This document shows, piece after piece, positions 31,949-41,273 of a stretch of 64,000 bases of DNA. Location: the NCBI RefSeq assembly GCF_019904235.1, contig NZ_CP063202.1, positions 558,001-622,000 on the forward strand, given 5' to 3'. Position numbers and translations under genes: made by a program. Below the pieces are notes generated by a model. The model saw only the letters and a program-made list of their open reading frames with translations. It was not told the DNA's origin and made no database searches. Each line of letters opens with the position of its first letter. Position 1 is the first letter of the stretch. The stretch is from Erythrobacter sp. SCSIO 43205 (GTDB lineage Bacteria > Pseudomonadota > Alphaproteobacteria > Sphingomonadales > Sphingomonadaceae).

Positions 31949-34126
31949 ATGAAGAACCTGACCTCGCATTTGGCCGTTGCCACCGCTCTCAGCTTTGCTG
32001 TGACCGCCTCGCCTCTGTTTGCTGAGGAAGCGCCCGCCAATGAGACGCTCGTTGAAGCGGCCGAACAAGCGCTGCAGAATTCTCGCAGCTTGCGCGCCAT
32101 CGCCCCTGCCACAGGTGAAGCGGTGAGCAGTGAAATCATCGTTTCTGCTGAAGGGCTCAAGGAACTCGATTTCATCACGGGCCAGGACTCGCTTGATGAA
32201 GAGGACATTCAGGAAAACCTCGACGGACAGATCGGCGAGCTCCTTGAAAAGCTGCCCGGTGTGTCCGCGACCAGCTTTACGCCGGGCGCATCGCGTCCAA
32301 TCCTGCGCGGGCAGGATGGCGAGCGCGTGCGGGTGCTGATTGACGGTCTTGGTACAGCCGATGTGGCTAACACCTCTGCGGACCATGCGACGACGATTGA
32401 TCCGCTTACGGTCAAGCGGGTCGAGGTCCTGCGCGGCCCTGCGGCGCTTCTTTACGGGAGTCAGGCGCTTGGCGGTGTGGTCAATGTGATCGACCGGCGC
32501 ATCCCTACCGAGGTGCCAGAGAACGGGATCGCGGTCGATGCGCTTTTCGCCGCCGATACAGCCAGCGATTTGCTGAGCGGCGGTGTGTCGCTTGATGCTG
32601 CGCTAGGTGAGATGTTTGTTGTGCACCTCGATGGTTCCTACCGCGATACAAATGATCTTGAGATCCCGGGCTTTCAGTTGACCGATGACCTTCGTGCAGA
32701 TTTACTCGCGGATGCCGATGAAGAGGAAGAAGAGGGCGAGCTTGAAGAGGCAGAAGAGCTTCGCGAAGCAGCCAATCAACAGGATTTCCTGCCTAACAGC
32801 TCAACCGAGACATACACGCTGAACGGCGGTTTTGGCGTCATCTTGGGCGAGAGCACCTTCGGTGCATCGATTGGCTATTACGACACGTTCTACGGCATTG
32901 TCGGCAATCCCGAGGGCGGCCACCATCACGGCGAAGAGGAAGGCGAAGAGGAAGAGGGCGAGGAAGAAGAAAACGTCTCCATCGGCCTTGAACAATGGCG
33001 CTTTGACGTGCGCGGTGACATCGCGCTGGGTGATGGCTTCATCGAGCGATTGAAAATCCGCGCAGGCTATTCCGATTACACCCACACCGAGTTTGAAGGC
33101 ACCGAAGTCGGCACTGTCTTTGACACCGAAACTGTCGAAGCACGCGCTGAACTCATCCAGTCGACCGGTGGTGTTATCGGTGCGCAGATCACCACACGCG
33201 ATTTCACAGCCGTGGGCGAAGAGGCGTTTGTTCCGTCGAATGACACCACACAGCTCGCCCTTTTCACCGTTCAGGAAATCGACCTTGACGGTTTCCAGAT
33301 CGAGGTGGCTGGCCGGTATGAGCGGGTCGATGTCGAAGCCGATACTCTGGGTCTTGAACGCGATTTTGACCTCTTTTCCGGCGCATTGTCCGGGATTGTC
33401 GAAGCAGGCGAGGGCGTTCGCCTTGGCGCGACGCTTTCGCGTACCGAACGCGCCCCTGCTGGAGAAGAGCTGTTCGCCAATGGTCCGCATATCGCAACGC
33501 AGGTCTTCGAAATCGGCGATCCCAATCTCGACATCGAAGCGGCGTGGGGCATCGAAGGCTTCGTACGTGGCGATCTGGGGCCGCTTGATTTTGGGGCTTC
33601 GGTCTACTTCCAGTCATTCGACAACTTCATCTATCTGAACGACACCGGGCTTGAGGAAGATGATCTGCCGGTCTTTAACTTCCTTCAACAAGACGCCGAT
33701 TTCAGCGGTTTTGAAGCGGACGTCACCTTCCCGATTGTCGAAGGCGATGGCTTTGCCCTTTCAGGCGATGTGCGCGCCTCATACGTCGTGGCAGAGCTTG
33801 ACGATGGCACCAATCTGCCGCGCATTCCCCCTTTCACAGTTCTCGCCGCGCTCGAAGCGGATGTGGATGCGTTCAACCTGCGCGCTGAAGTGCAGCGCTT
33901 TGGCGCTCAAAAAGACACCGCGCCCAACGAAACCGACACCGATGGCTTTACGCTTGCCAATCTGTACCTTTCGTGGCGCCCGCTTGAGGGCAATCGCAAT
34001 GTGACGTTTCAACTGGCGGGCGAGAACCTGTTCGACAATACAGGGCGCCGCCACGCAAGCTTTAGCAAAGACTTCGTGACCTTGCCGGGCCGCAATATCC
34101 GGGTTTCCGCGCGGCTTAGCTTTTAA
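31949..34126 (+). CDS. TonB-dependent receptor, ZnuD-like (probable zinc)
   Basis: A roughly 725-residue outer-membrane TonB-dependent receptor with a signal peptide ending near PLFAEE. The plug domain is clear: LEKLPGVSATSF, RPILRGQDGERVRVLIDG, and VLRGPAALLYGSQALGGVVNVID. The beta barrel ends in a terminal Phe (RLSF). Two loops stand out: an acidic DADEEEEEGELEEAEEL stretch, and a His/Glu run with GGHHHGEEEGEEEEGEEEE near residues 324-345. Such His-acidic loops are typical of zinc receptors such as ZnuD. The preferred start at 31949 begins the signal peptide. A Zur-like dyad lies just upstream and a terminator follows. Confidence 0.85.
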   Translation: MKNLTSHLAVATALSFAVTASPLFAEEAPANETLVEAAEQALQNSRSLRAIAPATGEAVSSEIIVSAEGLKELDFITGQDSLDEEDIQENLDGQIGELLEKLPGVSATSFTPGASRPILRGQDGERVRVLIDGLGTADVANTSADHATTIDPLTVKRVEVLRGPAALLYGSQALGGVVNVIDRRIPTEVPENGIAVDALFAADTASDLLSGGVSLDAALGEMFVVHLDGSYRDTNDLEIPGFQLTDDLRADLLADADEEEEEGELEEAEELREAANQQDFLPNSSTETYTLNGGFGVILGESTFGASIGYYDTFYGIVGNPEGGHHHGEEEGEEEEGEEEENVSIGLEQWRFDVRGDIALGDGFIERLKIRAGYSDYTHTEFEGTEVGTVFDTETVEARAELIQSTGGVIGAQITTRDFTAVGEEAFVPSNDTTQLALFTVQEIDLDGFQIEVAGRYERVDVEADTLGLERDFDLFSGALSGIVEAGEGVRLGATLSRTERAPAGEELFANGPHIATQVFEIGDPNLDIEAAWGIEGFVRGDLGPLDFGASVYFQSFDNFIYLNDTGLEEDDLPVFNFLQQDADFSGFEADVTFPIVEGDGFALSGDVRASYVVAELDDGTNLPRIPPFTVLAALEADVDAFNLRAEVQRFGAQKDTAPNETDTDGFTLANLYLSWRPLEGNRNVTFQLAGENLFDNTGRRHASFSKDFVTLPGRNIRVSARLSF

Positions 34127-34154
34127 GCGCGGCGTAGGACAACGCAGGCGTTCT

Positions 34155-34198
34155 AAAAAAAACGGGCCCCGCGCATCTTTTTGCCGGGGCCCTTTTTT
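34155..34198. terminator. bidirectional rho-independent terminator
   Basis: GGGCCCC at 34164-34170 pairs with GGGGCCC at 34186-34192; A residues lie before and six T residues after, so both strands have T tails. It separates the receptor (+) and the gene ending at 34203 (-). Confidence 0.88.
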
Positions 34199-34202
34199 AA
34201 GC

Positions 34203-35378
34203 TTATTTCTCAACCGCAAATGTAAGCTCGGCGTGCTCTTCGAGGCGCTTGACCAAAGCTTCGCCCAAGAAGGAGCCGGGCGTACCCACGCCGCCCGCCG
34301 CGTCAGAGTGCAAAAGGCCAATAGCGGTTTCAGCTATCATGCGGCTGGTTGAGCCATAGCCAGGGTCATACTTGCCTTTGACGCAGTAGTGCAGGTTTTC
34401 GCCATCGGGGCCCTCGGCTACGAAAAGGACATCATAAAAGCCGTTCTCGCGCTCTTCTTTTGATGGGCCTTCACCTGGCTTGGGCGGCTTTGCCCCAAAC
34501 GGGTTCTTCATCATTTCAGCGGCCGCTTCTGCCATTTTCTTGCCCGCTTCACCCGGGCTCGTCAGGACCATTTCATCATACTGGAAATCCTCACCATACG
34601 GATGGCCCAGCAGGAAATTGGTGCGGTGCACGTTCTTGGTGTTGATCGGGGCCATGACGAAAGGCGCAGCCCATTTGTCGAGATCCGCCTCGTAAGTCGG
34701 GATCATGCCAGAAGGCTGGCTTGGCCCTTCAAACCCTTCGGCCAGAGCAAAGGGATTGCGCAGCACATTGATCACGCTGGGGTTCTTGGCAGCGGCTTTC
34801 ATCGTCGCGCCAAGGCTCGCCGCTGTGCCGCCAGAGAATGTGCCCTGCATCGCCCGAACACGGCCCCGTACTCGTTTTGCAGGCGCGCCAAAGCGTGCCG
34901 TTGCCGCTTTCTGCGTCATCATCACGCCAAGATCGAAGGGAATGGAATCAAAGCCGCTGGAAAAGCAGATGCGCGCGCCCGAAGCTTTCGCTTCTGCCCC
35001 GTGCTTTTCGATCATTTCCGCCATCCAAGCAGGCTCACCGCAAAGGTCGGTGTAATCAGTGCCCGTCTTAGCGCAGGCTGCGACCAGATTGTCGCCATAA
35101 AGCTGATAAGGGCCAACGGTGGTGAGTACGACTTTGGTGCGCTTGCACATGGCCTCGACATCGCTCATGTCATCGGCGTTCGCCACCACCAGCGGCGTGT
35201 CGGCTGGAAGGCCCATTTCATCGCGCACGCTTGCAAGCTTTTCCTCAGATCGGCCCGCCATCGCCCATTTGGGTGCGCCCGCTTTGCCACCATATTCATT
35301 ATTGAGATATTCCGCGACGAGCCTCCCGGTGTAGCCGGTTGCGCCATAGACCACGATGTCAAATTCGGTGTCGCTCAT
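34203..35378 (-). CDS. saccharopine dehydrogenase-like/trans-acting enoyl reductase family protein
   Basis: A 391-residue protein with an N-terminal NADP-binding Rossmann domain: FDIVVYGATGYTGRLVAEYL. Then VVLTTVGPYQLYGDNLVAACA, YTDLCGE and ICFSSGFDSIPFDLGV follow. This layout matches saccharopine-dehydrogenase-like proteins and the mycobacterial trans-acting enoyl reductases of lipid synthesis. The substrate is not evident. No lysine pathway gene is near, so true saccharopine dehydrogenase activity is unlikely. The ATG follows AGGAGAGACATTC. It is alone in its unit behind a shared terminator. Confidence 0.87.
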   Translation of the reverse strand: MSDTEFDIVVYGATGYTGRLVAEYLNNEYGGKAGAPKWAMAGRSEEKLASVRDEMGLPADTPLVVANADDMSDVEAMCKRTKVVLTTVGPYQLYGDNLVAACAKTGTDYTDLCGEPAWMAEMIEKHGAEAKASGARICFSSGFDSIPFDLGVMMTQKAATARFGAPAKRVRGRVRAMQGTFSGGTAASLGATMKAAAKNPSVINVLRNPFALAEGFEGPSQPSGMIPTYEADLDKWAAPFVMAPINTKNVHRTNFLLGHPYGEDFQYDEMVLTSPGEAGKKMAEAAAEMMKNPFGAKPPKPGEGPSKEERENGFYDVLFVAEGPDGENLHYCVKGKYDPGYGSTSRMIAETAIGLLHSDAAGGVGTPGSFLGEALVKRLEEHAELTFAVEK

Positions 35379-35468
35379 GGGAATGTCTCTCCTGTTAAAG
35401 TGGCGCGAACGGTGCGCCTTTGCCTTGCTCAGTTAGGCGCTGCAGCGAATTTTTCCAGCCTTGCGACC

Positions 35469-35867
35469 TTAATTCCGGTAGGGTGGGTAGGGGATCTTTT
35501 CTACGCATCGCTCCAAAGTTGCGAGGGCGGACGTAGAAAGTGGTTGATTGTGCCCAATCTTGATTTTGACGGTGTCCTCTACAGGTGTCACCGAGAGGCG
35601 CATTTGCCTGTCGGCTGACACATACGTCATCCCAGGTTGGCAATAGCGGGACCCTGTTTCGTTGCATGAACTGATCTGTTCGAGATCACTCTTGATCTGC
35701 TCACTCTTGATCTGCTCACTCTTGCCGGAAATGCACGTCATTACATTGCTCAAAGACCGCTCACTCACATAGAGCGTTGTCGAAGAATATTCATCACCCC
35801 GCACGTAATTCCATACCGAGATTGCTCCGATAAGAATTACGAAGGCAGCGAAGAAGTTTCTAAACAC
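35469..35867 (-). CDS. hypothetical protein with N-terminal membrane anchor
   Basis: A 132-residue protein starting with one hydrophobic helix (residues 2-19) and then a polar part likely periplasmic. Residues around 50-60 hold a repeat, SEQIKSEQIKSD, caused by a 15-base tandem repeat in the DNA. Four cysteines are seen (TCISG, SSCNE, RYCQP, ERCVE), possibly paired. No family is recognised. Base composition is a little AT-richer than its neighbours. It lies 90 bases before the oxidoreductase gene and about 90 after dcd, all on the minus strand, without obvious functional ties. Confidence 0.65.
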   Translation of the reverse strand: MFRNFFAAFVILIGAISVWNYVRGDEYSSTTLYVSERSLSNVMTCISGKSEQIKSEQIKSDLEQISSCNETGSRYCQPGMTYVSADRQMRLSVTPVEDTVKIKIGHNQPLSTSALATLERCVEKIPYPPYRN

Positions 35868-35956
35868 CCAAGTCCATTGACGAAATAATCCGGAGGCTCG
35901 ATTGTTGCGCCAGAAAACTATACTGTCAACGCAGCTATCAGGAACAAAAATTCCCT

Positions 35957-36511
35957 CTAAAGCCGGGGCAGCGTTACCCCGCGCTGGCCCATATATTTGC
36001 CTGCCCTGTCGGCATAGGTGACTTCGGGACGTTCGTTGCCCTTAAGGAACAGAAACTGGCACGCGCCTTCATTGGCGTAGATGCGCGCAGGCAGAGGGGT
36101 GGTGTTCGAAAATTCGAGCGTCACATGACCTTCCCAGCCCGGCTCGAGCGGCGTCACATTCACGATGATGCCGCAGCGCGCATAGGTGCTCTTTCCAAGG
36201 CAGATGACCAGCACATCTTCGGGGATGCGGAAATATTCAACCGTGCGCGCCAGAGCAAAAGAGTTGGGCGGGATCACGCAGACATCGGTGTCACGGTCGA
36301 CAAAGGAGTTTGAGGCAAAATCCTTGGGGTCCACTACCGCGCTATCGACATTGGTGAAAATCTTGAACTCAGGCGCGACCCGCGCGTCATAGCCAAAGGA
36401 GGACAGCCCGTAAGAGATCACCCCGTCGCGGCGCTGCGCCTCGACGAAAGGTTCGATCATGCCGTTTGATTGCGCCTGCTCGCGAATCCATTTGTCTGAT
36501 AAAATTGCCAT
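35957..36511 (-). CDS. dcd: dCTP deaminase
   Basis: dCTP deaminase, which turns dCTP into dUTP for dTMP synthesis. The 184-residue protein is near normal length and has the trimeric dUTPase/Dcd fold: [12 protein letters not shown] at the N-terminus, [12 protein letters not shown] with the conserved Lys-Ser-x-x-Arg block, [20 protein letters not shown] with the catalytic Glu, and the closing [11 protein letters not shown]. The ATG at 36511 follows a weak site. It stands alone, and is separate from the nrd genes although it serves the same nucleotide pool. Confidence 0.94.
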   Translation of the reverse strand: MAILSDKWIREQAQSNGMIEPFVEAQRRDGVISYGLSSFGYDARVAPEFKIFTNVDSAVVDPKDFASNSFVDRDTDVCVIPPNSFALARTVEYFRIPEDVLVICLGKSTYARCGIIVNVTPLEPGWEGHVTLEFSNTTPLPARIYANEGACQFLFLKGNERPEVTYADRAGKYMGQRGVTLPRL

Positions 36512-36680
36512 GTGTGAAGTGATTCCGCAAAGATCGGCATTTGGGCAAGGGTGGCCCGCGCACTTATCCGGATGAGTCTATTCCCGTGCATGAGTTGCGG
36601 GGAAGTGCGCGCCTTGCCCTTCACACGCGCGCCCCGAAGGTTCATCTTACCAATTCGGTAACAGAAAGTTTTGGATATCA

Positions 36681-37328
36681 ATGTCAGGCAATATCAGTGC
36701 AAAGCCATTTATTAGCGTAAAAACACGGCTCAAACGTATCAGTATGGACCTGGGCGCGAGGGCTCTTGGCCCTTATGGTGTGTTCCTGAAAGGTGCGCTT
36801 GAAAACCCGGGGATGGTGGGCGCACTCTTTCCCTCGTCCAGGGCGACGATCACGGGAATGCTGAAGAATGTCGATTGGGCCAAAGCGAAGCTGGTGGTTG
36901 AATACGGGCCGGGCGTTGGCACATTCACGCGCCCAATTCTGTCGCGCCTGCCAGCTGATGCCAAACTCATCGCGATTGATACCAATGCGCATTTCATCGA
37001 CTATCTCAATCAAGAGATTTGCGACCCCCGGCTGCAGGCGGTGTTGGGTTCTGCTGCTGATGTGGAGCGGATCGTCAAGAAGGCTGGCTTCGACAAGGCT
37101 GACGTCATCATATCGGGCCTCCCGTTTTCGAGCCTGCCGGGCTCGCTTGGCAAGCAAATTGTCGAAGCGAGTTACCGCGTCATGGCACCGGGCGGGGCGT
37201 TTCTCACCTATCAATACCGCCTGAGTGCAAGGCGCTTGACTGAGCAAGTGTTTGACCGGGTGGACACGAAAGTGACCTGGGCGAATATCCCGCCAAACAA
37301 TCTCACGTGGGGCTGGAAAGCAGCCTAG
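36681..37328 (+). CDS. class I SAM methyltransferase (PmtA/rRNA adenine dimethylase-like)
   Basis: A 215-residue methyltransferase. Motif I is VVEYGPGVGTFT, followed by IAIDTNAHFIDYL, and IISGLPFSSLP is motif IV with a Pro-Phe pair. This pattern, similar to KsgA but shorter, is shared with phospholipid N-methyltransferases such as Rhodobacter-type PmtA that make phosphatidylcholine. An N-terminal helix with FLKGALENPGMVGALFPSS fits membrane association. Phospholipid methylation is more likely than rRNA methylation, but the sequence does not prove it. The stop lies in the first unit of a 26-base tandem repeat. Confidence 0.8.
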   Translation: MSGNISAKPFISVKTRLKRISMDLGARALGPYGVFLKGALENPGMVGALFPSSRATITGMLKNVDWAKAKLVVEYGPGVGTFTRPILSRLPADAKLIAIDTNAHFIDYLNQEICDPRLQAVLGSAADVERIVKKAGFDKADVIISGLPFSSLPGSLGKQIVEASYRVMAPGGAFLTYQYRLSARRLTEQVFDRVDTKVTWANIPPNNLTWGWKAA

Positions 37329-37382
37329 GGCTGCGGGGTTGGAAAGCAGCCTAAGACGGCGGGGTTGCAAGGCGGCTTAGAC
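37314..37382 (+). repeat. 26-base tandem repeat at the methyltransferase 3' end
   Basis: Unit 1 (37314-37339), unit 2 (37340-37365) and a decayed third unit (37366 onwards) share the core TGGAAAGCAGCCTA and the following GGCGGGGT-like tail. The first unit carries the gene's last codons and stop. Confidence 0.72.
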
Positions 37383-37387
37383 GCGCG

Positions 37388-37927
37388 TCACTTTATGATA
37401 CTCGCGCCCAGCTGAGGATTGAGCGCGGTGATATGGTTGAGCCACTTTTTCGGGCGGCGCAGCATATTTTCAGGAAACTCCACCCGAAGCCCCAATATGC
37501 TCGCCATGCGCCCGACAAAATGGATGCAATTGCGCTCATCAAGGCTGTAGCGTTTGCCCGGCTCATCGCGCCAGGCGCGCATTTCTGCAACGATCCGGTG
37601 ATATTGCTCATCGCTGAGCGTGATCGAGAAATGGCGGTTGGTCTTGCGAATGTATTTGTCCTTTTCGACATAGACCATATGGGAAGCCCACCCGTTCAGG
37701 ATCGCGGCGGTCGAGCTTTTGGCGGAAAAGCCATAATTTTCCTTGATCACGCGCCCGTCTGCCTCAAGCGTGCCGTCGAGCACGATAAACGTGTGTGGAT
37801 AGCGCCCGAAAACAGAGCCGTTGAACGAATGGAAGTGTATCTCCACCGCCGCCATCGACGCAGTGCTCCATGCGAGCGCGATCAGGGTCAGGAGAGGGGC
37901 GAAAACGCGGGCAACAAGTGATCTCAT
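37388..37927 (-). CDS. exported protein, possible permuted papain-like fold
   Basis: A 179-residue protein with a signal peptide (MRSLVARVF start, cleavage near SMAAVE). The mature part has a His in GRYPHTFIVLDG and, about 100 residues later, a Cys-His pair in DERNCIHFVGRMASILGL. His before Cys is the order of permuted papain-like peptidases/amidases of the NlpC/P60 superfamily, so that fold is a candidate; the assignment is tentative. An open frame continues 300 bases upstream but this overlaps putA, which runs the same way; the ATG at 37927, 25 bases after putA, is the natural start. Confidence 0.7.
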   Translation of the reverse strand: MRSLVARVFAPLLTLIALAWSTASMAAVEIHFHSFNGSVFGRYPHTFIVLDGTLEADGRVIKENYGFSAKSSTAAILNGWASHMVYVEKDKYIRKTNRHFSITLSDEQYHRIVAEMRAWRDEPGKRYSLDERNCIHFVGRMASILGLRVEFPENMLRRPKKWLNHITALNPQLGASIIK

Positions 37928-37952
37928 AGCGCTGCGTTTTATTGCGTCATTT

Positions 37953-40900
37953 CTAGAGGCTTGCAAGAAGCGTTGCGTTGCCGCCCGCCGCAGTCGTGTC
38001 GATCGAGGTAACCCGCTCTGTCGCAAAGCGCGCAAGGTAGTGCGGCCCGCCCGCCTTTGGCCCTGTGCCCGAGAGGCCCTCACCACCAAATGGCTGGCTC
38101 TCGACAATCGCGCCGATCTGATTGCGGTTGATGTAGAGATTGCCAACTTTCGCTTTGGCCTGAACGAAGCGGTGGACCTGCTCAATCCGGCTGTGAAGGC
38201 CAAGCGTGAGGCCATAGCCGGTCGCATTGATCTCCTCGATCACGCGCGGCAAATCCTTCGCCTTGTATCGCACGATGTGAAGCACTGGCCCAAAGTTTTC
38301 ACGCTTCAGGTCAAGGATCGATCCGATCTCCATGATCGTTGGCGCAACAAAGCATCCCTTCTCGGTAAATTCGCTTAAGCGACGCCGCCACACGGTATGT
38401 CCCGAAGCCTCCCGGCGTGCGATATGGCGTTCAAGCGCGGCCTGTGCATCGGGGTCGATCACGGGGCCAACGTCGGTAGACAAGTTCGCGGGGTCGCCAA
38501 TATGCAGCGCTTCAAATCCGCCGCGGATCATCTCGATCATGGTGTCGGCGATGTCCTCTTGCAGGTAAAGCACCCGCAAGGCGGAACATCGCTGGCCTGC
38601 GCTTTGGAAAGCAGAGGAAAGCACATCGCGCACGACCTGTTCTGGCAGAGCGGATGAATCGACAATCATCGCGTTCTGCCCGCCGGTTTCTGCAATCAGT
38701 GTCGCAATCGGACCATCGCGCCCGGCAAGCGCCAAATTGATCGCGCGCGCTGTTTCTGTTGATCCGGTAAAGGCAACCCCTGCAAGGCGCGGGTCGCTGG
38801 TAATCATTTGCCCGACATCGCCTGCGCCGGGAAGGATTTGCAGCACTTCTGGCGGGATGCCCGCCTCATGGCACAGCTTGACCGCAAGCGCGGCAATCAG
38901 CGGTGTCTGCTCAGCCGGCTTGGCGATCACCGCATTGCCAGCCGCAATCGCGGCCGCAGCCATGCCGGTAAAAATCGCCAGCGGGAAATTCCACGGTGAG
39001 ATGGTGGCAAAAACGCCGCGCCCGTGCATGGACAAGGTGTTCGCCTCGCCCGTGGGTCCGGGAAGGACAAGCGGCTCTGCAAATTGCCGCCGCGCCTCGC
39101 CCGCGTAATAGCGCAGGAAATCCACCGCTTCGCGCAGTTCGGCGACCCCATCGAGAAGCGTCTTGCCCGCCTCGCGCTGACACAGGGAGAGGAATTCAGG
39201 CGTGTGCGCCTCAAATAGATCCGCCGCTTCATCGAGCAATGCGGCGCGTTTGTCGCCGCCAAGCGCATCCCAGCCCGCTTGGATGGCCACGGCTTTGGTA
39301 AAGGCCATGTCGACTTCTTCGGCTGTCGTATCACGCCTCGTGCCGACTTCGACCGATAAGTCATGCGGCATGGTGATCGGCGCGATTTCGCCTGCTTCCT
39401 CAGCCGTGAAAGTGGGTTCAGCGTGCCAGTGGAGGGCGCTCAGCTCATCGAGCTTGGCCTGAAGCGGTTCGAGCACCAATGGATCAGACAAATCAATCCC
39501 GGCGCTGTTCAGACGCTCGCCCAGAATATCGCGTGGCAGAGGGATCGCCTCATTGCGCAAAGGCGTGCGGCTCTCAAGCTCTGCGATCTGGTCGCGCACC
39601 AGGTCTTCGGCGGCAAATTCTGCATCGCCCATGCGATTGACAAAGCTGGTGTTCGCCCCGTTTTCAAGCAAGCGCCGCACGAGGTAAGCGAGCAATTCCT
39701 TGTGCCCGCCAACAGGCGCGTAAATGCGAACCGGGGTGCGGTCATTGCCTTCCAGCTTGGCGAGCGCATCGTAGAGCTCTTCGCCCATGCCGTGAAGGCG
39801 CTGAAACTCGAACGGACGGCCTTTGGCAAGCTGCTTTACCATCGCGACTGAGTTGGCGTTATGGGTCGCAAAGGCGGGGTAGATCACGTCCTCATGCTCG
39901 AACAGGCGCACCGCGCAGGCGAGATAGGAGACATCGGTTGCAACCTTATGGGTGAAGACTGGATAATCCTCAAAACCACCCACTTGGCTAAGCTTGATCT
40001 CCGCATCCCAATAGGCGCCTTTGACGAGGCGCACGAAAATCTTGCGCCCATGGCGACGTGCGCATTTCGCGATCCAGTCGCATAAGGGTGCGCCGCGTTT
40101 CTGATAGGCCTGGATGGCAAGGCCAAACCCTTCCCAAAGCGTGCCGTCTGCACGGGTGAAAAGGCCATCATCTGCCATCAGCTCTTCAATGATGTCGAGG
40201 CTGAGTTCGAGCCGGTCGGCTTCTTCGGCATCAATGGTAAAATGGATATTCGCATCGCGCGCTTTCACCGCGAGATCGCGCACCATGGGCACAATATCGC
40301 GCCTTGCTTCTTCGGCGTGGGTGAAGGCGTAATTGGGGTGAAGCGCGGAAAGCTTGACCGAAATGCCAGGCGATGTCCCAATGCTGCCCGATGCTTCGCG
40401 CGAGAGGCGCTCAATCGCGCCTTCGTAGGCTGCGCGATATTTTTCCGCATCATCAAAGGTCATCGCCGCTTCGCCCAGCATATCAAAGCTGTGCGTGACG
40501 CCTTTGGCCCGGTCAGGGGCGGCGCGTTTCAATGCCTCTTCGATTGTGCGGCCAAAAACAAATTGCCCGCCTAAAATGCGCATCGCCTGCAAGGTCGCCG
40601 TGCGGATGACAGGTTCGCCCAGCCGGTTCATCGTGCGCTTGAGAGTTCCGGTCATCCCGCGCTGATGCTCTTGCGGCGGATCGAGAACCTCGCCTGTCAG
40701 CATCAGTGAAAAGGTGGCGGCATTGACAAAGGTCGAGGGGCTTTCGCCCAGATGTTCGGCCCAATCGACATCGCCGATCTTGTCGCGAATAAGCGCGTCA
40801 GCGGTCGCATTGTCAGGCACACGAAGCAGCGCTTCGGCCAGACACATCAGCGCAATGCCTTCCTCGGTATCAAGCCCGTATTGTTGTAGAAACGCGTCGA

Positions 40901-41087
40901 TGCCGCTTGCCTTGCGCTCGCGCGCTCCTTCGATTAGCTGAACCGCCATTGCTTGCGCATCATTTGTGACTTTGCGAGCAGGCGCAGCTTGCCGAAGCCT
41001 TTGTTTGATGCACGCCTCTTCTTCCATGCGATAAGCCTGGCGTAACTCAGTGCGATCAAGGGTGAGGGGGGCAATGGGTCTCGTCAC
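37953..41087 (-). CDS. putA: bifunctional proline dehydrogenase/L-glutamate gamma-semialdehyde dehydrogenase
   Basis: PutA, which oxidises proline to glutamate in two linked steps. Of 1,044 residues: an N-terminal arm (about 1-100), a proline-dehydrogenase barrel with SFDMLGEAAMTFDDA, VKLSALHP and RLVKGAYWDAEI blocks, and an aldehyde-dehydrogenase part with SPWNFPLAIFTG, AETGGQNAMIVDSSA and the catalytic Cys in SAGQRCSALRVL. The size fits a minimal PutA without the DNA-binding RHH domain of E. coli, so autorepression is not expected. The start is GTG at 41087 with an AAAGGA site. It runs into the exported-protein gene at 37388. Confidence 0.94.
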   Translation of the reverse strand: MTRPIAPLTLDRTELRQAYRMEEEACIKQRLRQAAPARKVTNDAQAMAVQLIEGARERKASGIDAFLQQYGLDTEEGIALMCLAEALLRVPDNATADALIRDKIGDVDWAEHLGESPSTFVNAATFSLMLTGEVLDPPQEHQRGMTGTLKRTMNRLGEPVIRTATLQAMRILGGQFVFGRTIEEALKRAAPDRAKGVTHSFDMLGEAAMTFDDAEKYRAAYEGAIERLSREASGSIGTSPGISVKLSALHPNYAFTHAEEARRDIVPMVRDLAVKARDANIHFTIDAEEADRLELSLDIIEELMADDGLFTRADGTLWEGFGLAIQAYQKRGAPLCDWIAKCARRHGRKIFVRLVKGAYWDAEIKLSQVGGFEDYPVFTHKVATDVSYLACAVRLFEHEDVIYPAFATHNANSVAMVKQLAKGRPFEFQRLHGMGEELYDALAKLEGNDRTPVRIYAPVGGHKELLAYLVRRLLENGANTSFVNRMGDAEFAAEDLVRDQIAELESRTPLRNEAIPLPRDILGERLNSAGIDLSDPLVLEPLQAKLDELSALHWHAEPTFTAEEAGEIAPITMPHDLSVEVGTRRDTTAEEVDMAFTKAVAIQAGWDALGGDKRAALLDEAADLFEAHTPEFLSLCQREAGKTLLDGVAELREAVDFLRYYAGEARRQFAEPLVLPGPTGEANTLSMHGRGVFATISPWNFPLAIFTGMAAAAIAAGNAVIAKPAEQTPLIAALAVKLCHEAGIPPEVLQILPGAGDVGQMITSDPRLAGVAFTGSTETARAINLALAGRDGPIATLIAETGGQNAMIVDSSALPEQVVRDVLSSAFQSAGQRCSALRVLYLQEDIADTMIEMIRGGFEALHIGDPANLSTDVGPVIDPDAQAALERHIARREASGHTVWRRRLSEFTEKGCFVAPTIMEIGSILDLKRENFGPVLHIVRYKAKDLPRVIEEINATGYGLTLGLHSRIEQVHRFVQAKAKVGNLYINRNQIGAIVESQPFGGEGLSGTGPKAGGPHYLARFATERVTSIDTTAAGGNATLLASL

Positions 41088-41273
41088 GTGTGGTTTCGTC
41101 CTTTCACTAACGACTCAGCGTAATTTATGCATGAGGTGGACCCCATGTCGCTCCCAATCAAGGGAAGTCGGGCTTTGCGAAATTTTCCTGCGCTTGAAGG
41201 GGAGCGATGCTATTATATATGCGCTGTGATATGTGCGCTGATAGCCGCACAGATTCTCAGGAGACGCATCCCC

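Noticed and set aside
32700..33490. Open frames on the opposite strand within the TonB receptor gene.
   Set aside because: They are shadows of a well-supported coding sequence with a clear plug and barrel.
34000..34200. A riboswitch (for example cobalamin) before or after the TonB receptor.
   Set aside because: The leader before the receptor is only about 180 bases after the tRNA and shows a Zur-like dyad, not a long structured RNA; the hairpin behind is a terminator.
37928..38227. The open frame of the exported protein continues 300 bases upstream.
   Set aside because: The extension is an Arg/Ser-rich shadow of the putA 3' end; the signal peptide starts at 37927.
41127..41273. A longer start for the YciI gene.
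   Set aside because: The added 49 residues do not match the family, and AGGAGAC precedes the ATG at 41274.
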